From JBMNHG01 sp045627705 (GTDB lineage Bacteria; Verrucomicrobiota; Kiritimatiellia; RFP12; JBMNHG01), in the NCBI GenBank assembly GCA_045627705.1, contig JAZQOE010000004.1:1-42926 (forward strand): a stretch of DNA of 42,926 nt, read 5' to 3'. Below are positions 1-6,830 of the stretch, piece by piece; position 1 is the first letter of the stretch, and each line of letters opens with the position of its first letter. The translations under genes were made by a program, and so were the position numbers. The notes beneath the pieces were generated by a model. That model saw nothing but the letters and a program-made list of their open reading frames with translations. It was not told the origin of the DNA and did not search any database.

Positions 1-130
1 GGGAGATGAAGAACTGGCGCCCCTCCATGTCGGCGGCAAGCCGCCACAGGAGATCCGTCTTGTCAACATAGACGTATCCTCCCTTGCGCAGGTTCTCGAA
101 CGAATAGATGTCGGTCGTGATCTTTTCCAT
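1..130 (-). CDS. AAA-ATPase-like / PD-(D/E)XK family protein, N-terminal fragment (runs off the window)
   Basis: Only the first 43 codons lie in the window. The protein begins MEKITTDIYSFENLRKGGY and continues with YVYVDKTDLLWRLA and GRQFFIS. This is the signature start of the large family of AAA-ATPase-like proteins with a C-terminal PD-(D/E)XK nuclease-like domain (DUF1703/AAA-ATPase_like), in which the next residues are normally an RPRRFGKSL-type P-loop; that part is outside the window. The ATG at 128-130 has a GGGAG Shine-Dalgarno 8 nt upstream. A C-terminal fragment of the same family lies at the opposite edge of the window, and a different AAA/PD-(D/E)XK protein lies at 21256. The cellular role of this family is unknown; it is expanded and variable in gut bacteria. 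Confidence 0.8.
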   Translation of the reverse strand, partial: MEKITTDIYSFENLRKGGYVYVDKTDLLWRLAADMEGRQFFIS

Positions 131-293
131 CGTTGACTCCCATGCCCGATCGCACCATTTCCCGCGACATCCCGCGCCCGACGGGCGAAGGGGATCGTAG
201 ATGCCCGTGTCAATCGGTTGCATTCAGCCATATCGTATCACAATTCATACGGTGGACGCGAAAGCATTTCCGCACTTGTCCCGACAAAATGGG

Positions 294-351
294 GACCGCG
301 CGTCCCGCGCGGTCGCAAATCGCGCAGGGGTCCTGGGGGCGAAGCCCCCAG
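294..351. repeat. Pair of GC-rich intergenic hairpins
   Basis: Two perfect inverted repeats sit close together. GACCGCGC (294-301) pairs with GCGCGGTC (307-314) across a 5-nt loop. CTGGGGGC (333-340) pairs with GCCCCCAG (344-351) across a GAA triloop. Neither is followed by a T-tract on either strand, so they look like intergenic palindromes rather than intrinsic terminators. The second one ends 8 bp before the heptanucleotide array at 360. Confidence 0.6.
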
Positions 352-359
352 CGACACTT

Positions 360-380
360 GTTATCTGTTATCTGTTATCT
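360..380 (-). repeat. Heptanucleotide tandem repeat, 3 copies (AGATAAC on the minus strand)
   Basis: The plus strand reads GTTATCT three times without a mismatch. On the minus strand the unit is AGATAAC, which contains TAA. Because 7 is not a multiple of 3, the three copies place TAA in all three minus-strand frames. Comparable arrays occur at 19216-19241 and 42610-42644. Confidence 0.85.
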
Positions 381-907
381 TTTCTTCGAGTTGCATTATG
401 GCTAAATTTCGTGTTCCTTTCGTCGCCTGTTTTTGCGGCGCGTTCGCGGACACCGGGCGCGCCTAGCACCCGCACCGGTCGGCGCGTTGCGCACCCGCCA
501 GCGCGTCTCGGCAGACACCAGTCTGCCTTCGTCGCGGTCGGGCGCACCCCGCGCTCGCCCGGAGCGGGCACGGCGCTTGTTTCCCGGTTTCCGCGAATGT
601 TGCACATGTCCCGCCGCGGTCGCCATCCGCCGTCGGCATCCTTCGGCTCCACGCATGCCTCGGACTTCGCCCCCGCGTCTCGCGGCATCCGCCGGGCCAG
701 TGCGCGCGTCGTCCGGCATCCGCCTTCCTCCCGCGCACCCTGGCCTCGCCGTCCATCCGCGATCCATCGGGGCCTTGCCCTCGGCACGCGCTCCGCTCAG
801 GACCCTCCGCCGGCGGATGTCGCCCTACGAAAAACGGCGCGCCGCGATTTTGTTTCGCCAGCAGGGAACCTGCAGCTTCGCATTCGTTTGCCCGTGAGGC
901 GACGGAA

Positions 908-1054
908 TCAATCGAAGTCGGAACTGCGACGCGCTTCGCACAGAATTTCCGCGTGCGCCGCGATTTTACCGAGATCGGTCACGTCGAGCATATCGATCAG
1001 CTCGATCAACTCGAGACGAATTTTTTTGGGGGTCTGTCCCCATTCCGTTCCCAC
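908..1054 (-). pseudogene. Small ORF or gene remnant, 49 codons
   Basis: A minus-strand frame reads WGQTPKKIRLELIELIDMLD followed by VTDLGKIAAHAEILCEARRS and ends SDFD-stop at 908-910. The amino-acid mix (amphipathic Leu/Ile/Asp helix, varied residues) is much more protein-like than the other frames nearby. The only in-frame start is a GTG at 1052-1054, directly after a TAA at 1061-1063, with no clear Shine-Dalgarno, so it may be the 3' remnant of a gene. It includes the inverted repeat GGGG-TCTGT-CCCC (1029-1041), a motif I associate with dispersed REP-like repeats in some bacterial genomes. I do not recognise the protein. Confidence 0.3.
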
Positions 1055-1090
1055 GCAACATTAGCGGATACTCCGGTTGAATCTGTCACA

Positions 1091-1128
1091 TCGGCCATGC
1101 CGGGCAATCGGCATGGCCGATTTTTTTT
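1091..1128 (+). terminator. Intrinsic terminator, plus-strand orientation
   Basis: A perfect 12-bp stem, TCGGCCATGCCG (1091-1102) with CGGCATGGCCGA (1109-1120), has a 6-nt loop and is followed by eight T residues (1121-1128). The form is textbook for the plus strand, but no plus-strand gene lies upstream. The adjacent minus-strand gene stops at 1138, and read in that direction the hairpin is preceded by A8 and not followed by a T-tract. It may still serve as a weak bidirectional terminator. Confidence 0.8.
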
Positions 1129-1137
1129 GCGGCGATG

Positions 1138-1965
1138 TCAATCGCGCGCTTTGCGTAAGACTTGGGTTCGGCCGAGCTGGATGCGAAGGCCGTCGTAGGC
1201 CGGGGCGATGCCTTCGGGGAGGGCGGAAGCGAGCGTCGAGTGATCGATATCGTGGCAGATATGCGTCATGAACGAGCGCCTGGCGCCGATGCGCTGGAGC
1301 AGGGCGAGCGATTCCTCGACGGTCAGGTGTGTCGCATGCGGCTTGTGGCGCAGTGCGTCCAGGATCATTATGTCGAGTCCGCCGAGCAGTTCCAGTGTCT
1401 CGGGCGGGATTTCCTTGCAGTCGGAAATATAGCCGACGGAGAAACCATCGGCTTCTAGCCTGAAGCCTGTCATCGTGCCGGAACCATGCTTCACTGGAAG
1501 CGGGGTCACGTGGAGCGAGCCGGTTCCGCCCATGAGCGGTTTTACATCGAATGGCGCGGTGACTTCGATGAAGTCGATCAGCGGACGGTATAACCCGACG
1601 ATTGGCGCCTTCGCGATGTAGTCGAAGATGCGCTTCATCCCCGCGATCGTTTGCGGCGCGCCGTATGCGGGGATCACCGTGTTGCCTTGGAGCGTGTTGA
1701 AGCGGCGGACATCGTCGAAGCCGAAGACATGGTCGGCATGGCAATGCGAAATCAAGACGGCGTCGAGACGGCGGAGATTGTACTCAAGCACCTGCTCGCG
1801 GAAATCCTGCGGGGTATCCACCACCACGCGCATGTCGCCGGTGGAGACTAGGAGGGACGACCGGCGGCGGTGATTGCGCGGGTCCGTCGAATGGCATACC
1901 GCGCAATCGCAACCGATCATCGGCACCCCGACAGAGGTGCCCGTCCCCATGAAAAGAAGCTCCAT
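1138..1965 (-). CDS. PhnP-like metallo-beta-lactamase-fold hydrolase
   Basis: 275 aa. The N-terminus MELLFMGTGTSVGVPMIGC with GCDCAVC just after is typical of PhnP-like MBL-fold phosphodiesterases, which carry an extra Cys-rich metal-binding region. The metal motif SHCHADH is at residues 73-79; further ligands are the His in VKHGSG, the Asp in ISDCKE and the C-terminal THICHDIDH. Family members hydrolyse cyclic phosphodiesters or nucleotides; the substrate here is unknown. It starts 3 bp after the stop of the upstream EF-hand gene, so it is probably translated from the same mRNA as the last gene of the leftward operon. Being next to a predicted cyclic-dinucleotide phosphodiesterase makes a nucleotide substrate plausible, but that is inference. 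Confidence 0.85.
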   Translation of the reverse strand: MELLFMGTGTSVGVPMIGCDCAVCHSTDPRNHRRRSSLLVSTGDMRVVVDTPQDFREQVLEYNLRRLDAVLISHCHADHVFGFDDVRRFNTLQGNTVIPAYGAPQTIAGMKRIFDYIAKAPIVGLYRPLIDFIEVTAPFDVKPLMGGTGSLHVTPLPVKHGSGTMTGFRLEADGFSVGYISDCKEIPPETLELLGGLDIMILDALRHKPHATHLTVEESLALLQRIGARRSFMTHICHDIDHSTLASALPEGIAPAYDGLRIQLGRTQVLRKARD

Positions 1966-1968
1966 CGA

Positions 1969-4278
1969 TCAATCCTGCGCTGCGGCCGCGGCGGGTTCCG
2001 CGAGCGCTTCCGCAGCCCCGGCGGCGGTTCCGGCGGCATTGGCCGCCGCATCTTCCGCGACGGCCTCCTCGGCAGGCGCGGGGGCCCAGAAGCGAACCTT
2101 TTGCGCCCATGGGCGGTCCTGGAACTTCTCGACGGTCTTGTATCCCGCGAAGGTGGCGATGGCCAGCCCGACGACCACCCAGAATATGATGCGCCCGAGG
2201 TTGGAATCCTTGTAGGGATCGGACAGCTTGAGCGAGGACCCCAGCGGGATCGCGGCTTCCTTTGTGAACTCGGCGCCAAGGCGCATCGTCATCGGCAGCT
2301 TCGTGTTGATGGCCCAACCGGACGCATTGAGAACGGGCGTCAAGTCGCGGGCGCGGAGCTTGAAGTACGTGAGGATCATCGAAGGACCGGAGACGGCGAG
2401 AATCACGCCGCAGATGCCGGCGAGCGTCTTCCACAGCGGGATGCCCGTCACCAGGCTGACGATTCCGCCGACGGCTGAACCGACGAGCCCGACGGCCACG
2501 CCCATGGCGGCGACTGACGACGCCATGGCTACGCCTTCCATGCCGGTCTTCGCTGGGGCGGCGGACGCGGCTGCGGCGGCTGTCGGGGCGGCCGCGGCTG
2601 TCGCGGTCTTCTCGACGTTGGTGGCGGCGACGGCGAGGGCGGCGTCCTGCTTGTCGTTGAGGAGCTTCGCAACCTGGTCGCCGATCATCTTGCCGATCTT
2701 CTTCCAGGGACTCCAGAACGCCTCGCGGAGGCTGATTGGATGGTCAACGATCTTGGTGACGACCGCATCCCAGTCGTTGCCGGCGCGGTCGTAGAAGATG
2801 CCGTTTCGTCCGACGGAAAGCGATTCCGCGAAACCGGCGGTGAAGGGGGCGCAGATTGTCTTCCTCGTGCCGATGCCGGGACGGGTGATGTCGCAGTAAA
2901 CGAGGCAGATGTTCGAGCGGGCTGCAAGGCCGGAGTGTGCGCCGGCGTCATCGACATACACGCAAAGATCGGAGGTGCGGGCGTCGAGATGCAGGCGCCC
3001 GGCGCGGAAGATTTCGGGGTATTTGGGATCGTAGTAGTCGCCGAAGCTGACGAAATTGTTTGCCAGCCGGTTTAGGTCCTTCACGAAGAGGAGGAGTTTC
3101 TCGACCTTCTGGATCTGCTCGTTTTCGCAGTTGAAAGTGGAATCCTTCGCGATCAGGTCGGCGATCTGAGTGCGATGGCCGGAAGCGAGGATTTCCCTGA
3201 TTCGCGGGAGGCCGAGCGCTTCGACCTCGGTTCCGGCCTTGCCGTCGCGCCACGCAATGAACGGGGCTATCTTCGCGCAGAGGTCGTGCCACTGTGCCTC
3301 CGTGATCGAAGCGGCACAGCTATCGCCGAGGAGGGGAATAACTGCGGAATCGCGGAGCGCGGCGAGGCGGCCGGCCCATGCCGGGTTCGCGCCGCCGCCA
3401 AGCGGCAGTGCTCCATCGGCCGAGACGCGGGCGAGGGGAAGGGCCGCGATGTCGGCATTGGAATCGGTGAGTTCCTTGTCGGCGAGTGCGGCGAAGACGG
3501 CGACATCGCGGTTGAGTGCATCGGCCGCGCGGTCGTCGAAGGCGGCGAGGCGGCAGCGGGCGAAGAAGTCATCGGCCTTGGCGCGCACGGCATCGATGGC
3601 CGAAGCGGCCGCGGCGGTCGCGTCTCCGAGCGGCATGATGGACGCGGCTTCGGATGTCGCCCTGTCGTTCCATGCGGCGAACGCCTCGGCCGCCGCGAAG
3701 AATGCATCAAGTTTTGCCTGGCTCACGCCTGGCTGCCCGCTGCGGTCGTCTTCTCCGCCAACGGTGGCGATGATGTCGTGGATGGTCGCCTTGATGGCGT
3801 CATCGCCGGCGGCGGATTCGGGGACGATGCTATCGCCGTTGAAGCGCGTCTGCGCGAAAATCCTCGCGCGGTCCGCGACATCGTCTAGGGTGATTTCTGC
3901 GGCCTCGGCCTTGCCGAGGTTTTCGAGGATGCCCTTTGCACCGGCGAGGATCGACGCGCCTTCCGGCGTGGAATCATCGATGTTGTCGATGCGGAGAGTG
4001 CCAGTATCCTTGAGCAAGACATCTGGATCCTTGAGGAGGGAGGTGCACCACTTCATGGCGTCGAGCATTTCTGGCGGGCGGATGTGGCCGTCGCCATCGA
4101 CGTCGATGAGCTTCAGGGAGCGCTGGTCGAAGCAAAGGTGCTTGAGTGGGACGCCGATTGCGACCCAGAGTTTCTGGTCGAGTTCGGGGAGGCGCCTGAA
4201 GTCCTCGCCGTTGCGGAAGAGAACCTGCGTGAGGCCGCAAGTCTTGTAGAACTGCCACTTGTATGCTGATGGTTTCAT
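1969..4278 (-). CDS. EF-hand-containing membrane protein of unknown function
   Basis: 769 aa. There is no signal peptide; the protein opens with MKPSAYKWQFYKTCGLTQVL. Residues 59-70 (DVDGDGHIRPPE) form a canonical 12-residue EF-hand loop with acidic residues at positions 1, 3, 5 and 12, so calcium binding is likely. A long alanine-rich central region follows. Near the C-terminus are an Ala-rich linker and about three hydrophobic segments (roughly residues 585-650 and 700-720), then a second Ala/Glu-rich tail. Similar N-termini occur in uncharacterised bacterial proteins; I know of no function. The gene lies 32 bp after a site-2 protease gene and 3 bp before the MBL gene. GAAGGGA upstream of the ATG serves as Shine-Dalgarno. 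Confidence 0.75.
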   Translation of the reverse strand: MKPSAYKWQFYKTCGLTQVLFRNGEDFRRLPELDQKLWVAIGVPLKHLCFDQRSLKLIDVDGDGHIRPPEMLDAMKWCTSLLKDPDVLLKDTGTLRIDNIDDSTPEGASILAGAKGILENLGKAEAAEITLDDVADRARIFAQTRFNGDSIVPESAAGDDAIKATIHDIIATVGGEDDRSGQPGVSQAKLDAFFAAAEAFAAWNDRATSEAASIMPLGDATAAAASAIDAVRAKADDFFARCRLAAFDDRAADALNRDVAVFAALADKELTDSNADIAALPLARVSADGALPLGGGANPAWAGRLAALRDSAVIPLLGDSCAASITEAQWHDLCAKIAPFIAWRDGKAGTEVEALGLPRIREILASGHRTQIADLIAKDSTFNCENEQIQKVEKLLLFVKDLNRLANNFVSFGDYYDPKYPEIFRAGRLHLDARTSDLCVYVDDAGAHSGLAARSNICLVYCDITRPGIGTRKTICAPFTAGFAESLSVGRNGIFYDRAGNDWDAVVTKIVDHPISLREAFWSPWKKIGKMIGDQVAKLLNDKQDAALAVAATNVEKTATAAAAPTAAAAASAAPAKTGMEGVAMASSVAAMGVAVGLVGSAVGGIVSLVTGIPLWKTLAGICGVILAVSGPSMILTYFKLRARDLTPVLNASGWAINTKLPMTMRLGAEFTKEAAIPLGSSLKLSDPYKDSNLGRIIFWVVVGLAIATFAGYKTVEKFQDRPWAQKVRFWAPAPAEEAVAEDAAANAAGTAAGAAEALAEPAAAAAQD

Positions 4279-4310
4279 GGTGGTATCCCTTCGTTTGGTT
4301 AAATGGCCCG

Positions 4311-5174
4311 TTATCGCCCGTACGGGGGAGGGGAGACATGGATGTCGTCGTCGTCATCGTCGTCGCGGTTGCGGCGCCCGAAGAACCCGCCCCAGCCGCC
4401 ACTGCCTCCGCCCCATCCCCCGCGTCCGCCACGTCCGAAGAAACCGCTGTCCTCGAAGCAGACCATGCGGTATTCGGCATCGGCGGATTGAAAGATGAAA
4501 TAGGCGATGATGGCGAGCGTCCAGTTGGCGTGGAAGATTCCGTATATGCCCATGATCACGGCGATCACCCGCCCGACACGCGAGGCGATATAGGTTGCAA
4601 AGACGCGGTTGTAGCGCTTGGCGAGAATCGCGCGGAGGACGCGCCCGCCATCCATTGGAAATGCGGGAATCAGGTTGAAGAGGAAGAGACTCTTGTTGAT
4701 CGTGCCTAGCCACGAGACGATACATGCGGCGATGAAAGTGGAATCCTGGACGGCGACCTTGACTACCTGTCCATGAAAATAACGCAGCTCATAGTGTTGC
4801 GGGATAAGATCGACGAGCAGTCGCGATCCAATCCAAAGCGCGGCGCTGACTGCGGGACCCGCGATTGCCATCCAGAATTCCCTTGCCGGTTCGCGCGGGA
4901 TGTCGAGCATTGTCGCGCGCCCGCCGATGAGCATGAGCGTGATGTCTCGGACTCGGCAACCGTACTTGAGCGCGACGGCGGTGTGGCCGAGTTCGTGGAG
5001 CGCGACGCTGGTGACAAGAAGAACGCCTGTGATCAGGCCGACGATCAGTCCCGCGATGAAACTACCCGTGCTTCGCCCCGCCTCGAAGACAAGCCATGCG
5101 GCGAGGACTATCAGCGAAAGATCGACCTTGATCGGGACTCCGCGGAATGTGGCGATGGTGAAGGATGTCTGCAT
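4311..5174 (-). CDS. Site-2 protease family (M50) intramembrane metalloprotease
   Basis: 287 aa. The zinc motif HELGH is at residues 60-64 inside a membrane segment, and the third ligand lies in NLIPAFPMDGGRVLRA (Asp175). At least five hydrophobic segments are visible. This is the SpoIVFB/Rv2869-like minimal M50 class without a PDZ domain; such enzymes cleave membrane-bound substrates within the bilayer. The tail after about residue 240 is unusual: a Gly/Arg/Trp/Phe-rich stretch (GRGGRGGWGGGSGGWGG) then seven consecutive Asp and a Pro-rich end. The start is 6 bp after the stop of the HD-phosphohydrolase gene, implying coupled translation. Possible substrates include the neighbouring membrane proteins, but nothing in the sequence shows this. 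Confidence 0.9.
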   Translation of the reverse strand: MQTSFTIATFRGVPIKVDLSLIVLAAWLVFEAGRSTGSFIAGLIVGLITGVLLVTSVALHELGHTAVALKYGCRVRDITLMLIGGRATMLDIPREPAREFWMAIAGPAVSAALWIGSRLLVDLIPQHYELRYFHGQVVKVAVQDSTFIAACIVSWLGTINKSLFLFNLIPAFPMDGGRVLRAILAKRYNRVFATYIASRVGRVIAVIMGIYGIFHANWTLAIIAYFIFQSADAEYRMVCFEDSGFFGRGGRGGWGGGSGGWGGFFGRRNRDDDDDDDIHVSPPPYGR

Positions 5175-5180
5175 CTGCTG

Positions 5181-6800
5181 CTAATGGTTCTTCGGTTGGG
5201 ATGAATGCGTGTCTGGTTGCGGCGTGGCCGCAGGCGCGGATTGCGCCGGTTCCTGTCCGGGATATGCGACGCGCGTGTGGTTGATCCCGACGTATGCCAC
5301 GGCGAGGGCCTTGCGGACGTCGCGGAGTTCGCGGAACGAGAGCGGGCAGTCATCGAGCTGTCCGTCATCTGCGACCGCCTTCACGAGACGGTCGATCTTC
5401 GCGGGGACTTCGTCCTTGGTGACGCCCTGCATCGAGCGCATTGCCGCCTCGGTTATATCCGCCAGCATGAGGATGGCGACTTCGCGGGTCGCGGGGCGGC
5501 ACGCGTCGTAGCGGTACTGGTTCGAATCGACAATCTCGGCCGGCATTCCCGGAAGTTCCGCCTGGTTTGCGTTCTGTTCCCTGGCCTTGCTGTAGAAGGC
5601 GCGGATGACGCTGTTGCCGTGGTGCTGGGCGATGGCGTCGAGGACTGGCGGGGGAAGGTGGTATTTGCGTCCGATGGCGACGCCCTCCTTCACATGGCTG
5701 GTGATGATCATGCGGCTCATGTTCGGCGAGATGTCGTCGTGCGGATTCATGCCGCCGCCCTGGTTTTCCGTGAAATACTCGGGCTTGGCGAGTTTGCCGA
5801 TGTCGTGGTAGTAGCCGGCCACGCGCGTGAGGATCACGTCGGCGCCGATTGCCTCGGCCGCCGCGCTTGCGAGCATCGACACCCTGTCGCTGTGGGCGAA
5901 TGTGCCTGACGCCTTGTAGCGCAGTTCGCGCAGGAGCGGATGGTCGAGGTCGGCGAAGGCGTTGATCGTTATGTTGCTGTAAAGCCCCGAGAGCTTCTCG
6001 AACACGGGGATCATCGCCAGGGCGAGCAAAGCGCTCAAAAGCGCGCTGGCTATCGCCATCGCGATGCGCACGATCGCGGTGTCGTGGTCGATCTCCCCGC
6101 TGCTCAGGATGAAGAAGATCGCGACGGCGCAGAGGGAAAGCGCCGCCTGCATCGCGAGACGGCGCGCCTTGGAGCGTGTGCCGATGCGGCGGCCGCGGCG
6201 CATGAAGGCCATTGTCGCCGCAAGCGCCATGGCGAGCGGGGCGAGACGGAAGTCGGTGACGGTGGCGATTGTCATGCCGGAAACCGCGCCGACAAGCGCG
6301 CATGCGCCGCGCCCGAAAAGCAGTACCGCGGCGAGTACCGCGAAGGAAATCGGCGCGGAATCCGCGAGGATTTGCCTTGCGGTCCCGGCGGGGATGTTCT
6401 TCAGGAACGGCAGCTGGCTCACGAACCCCGTAAGCGGCGTCCATTTCGATATGACCGCATTCGAAACGAGGAGAAGCCCGATCGGCGCGATGAAAAGCAG
6501 CTGGATGAGGGCTGTCGCCGCGATGCTGTTTCCACGCTCGCGGGTGACGTAGCGGAGCGAGGGCCACGCGACGAGCCATACGAGCGCCATTGCGCCGATG
6601 CTCGCCACCACCTGCGACGCGCAATCATCGCAGAATGGCAGTGCGAGCAACGATGCGGCGATGAATCCAGCGACGTGCAGGATCAATCTCGTGGAAGTCG
6701 GGCCGCCAGAATCGGCGACGGCCTCCTCCACGGGATCGATGGGCATGGCGCTGCGTTCCTTCGCCTTTTTGGAGCGCAACTTGGAGATGAAGCTTTCCAT
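5181..6800 (-). CDS. 7TM-HD family phosphohydrolase (PgpH/YqfF-like), predicted c-di-AMP phosphodiesterase
   Basis: 539 aa. Residues 40-270 hold about seven hydrophobic segments, followed by a cytoplasmic HD domain with His303 (TFAHSDR), His332-Asp333 (YYHDIGKL), His369 (SHVKEG), His393-His394 (QHHG) and Asp448 (ADITEA). The spacing agrees with PgpH, which hydrolyses the second messenger c-di-AMP. Family members usually have 700-850 aa with a large extracytoplasmic 7TMR-HDED sensing domain before the membrane helices. Here only a short cytoplasmic N-terminus (KLRSKKAKER) precedes the first helix, so the sensor is missing. It is followed at 6 bp by the site-2 protease gene. Proteins of this family are often encoded near ybeY, which is not seen in this window. 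Confidence 0.9.
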   Translation of the reverse strand: MESFISKLRSKKAKERSAMPIDPVEEAVADSGGPTSTRLILHVAGFIAASLLALPFCDDCASQVVASIGAMALVWLVAWPSLRYVTRERGNSIAATALIQLLFIAPIGLLLVSNAVISKWTPLTGFVSQLPFLKNIPAGTARQILADSAPISFAVLAAVLLFGRGACALVGAVSGMTIATVTDFRLAPLAMALAATMAFMRRGRRIGTRSKARRLAMQAALSLCAVAIFFILSSGEIDHDTAIVRIAMAIASALLSALLALAMIPVFEKLSGLYSNITINAFADLDHPLLRELRYKASGTFAHSDRVSMLASAAAEAIGADVILTRVAGYYHDIGKLAKPEYFTENQGGGMNPHDDISPNMSRMIITSHVKEGVAIGRKYHLPPPVLDAIAQHHGNSVIRAFYSKAREQNANQAELPGMPAEIVDSNQYRYDACRPATREVAILMLADITEAAMRSMQGVTKDEVPAKIDRLVKAVADDGQLDDCPLSFRELRDVRKALAVAYVGINHTRVAYPGQEPAQSAPAATPQPDTHSSQPKNH

Positions 6801-6830
6801 TGCGACAATGCCTGAGGGGAGGGGAGAGGA

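Larger units (their letters stand above)
131..907. other. Non-coding or decayed GC-rich region
   Basis: About 780 bases with no convincing gene on either strand. Long open frames exist only because the DNA is GC-rich; their translations are Arg/Ala/Pro/Gly-rich and resemble no family. The region holds two strong hairpins (arms 294-301/307-314 and 333-340/344-351), a heptanucleotide array at 360-380, three scattered copies of CGGCATCC between about 635 and 725, and an A-tract plus CGGCGCGCCG palindrome near 831-850. A minus-strand frame from 787 ends exactly in the heptanucleotide array at 368-370, but its composition does not look like a protein. Confidence 0.5.

Noticed and set aside
300..800. 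RNase P, tmRNA or other large structural RNA in the GC-rich left region
   Set aside because: I looked for the conserved cores of RNase P RNA and tmRNA and found only isolated short resemblances; no consistent fold was visible.
201..1064. A 287-codon plus-strand frame in the left intergenic region
   Set aside because: Arg/Ala/Ser/Pro-rich translation without hydrophobic core or family motif, no Shine-Dalgarno, and it crosses strong hairpins and a repeat array.
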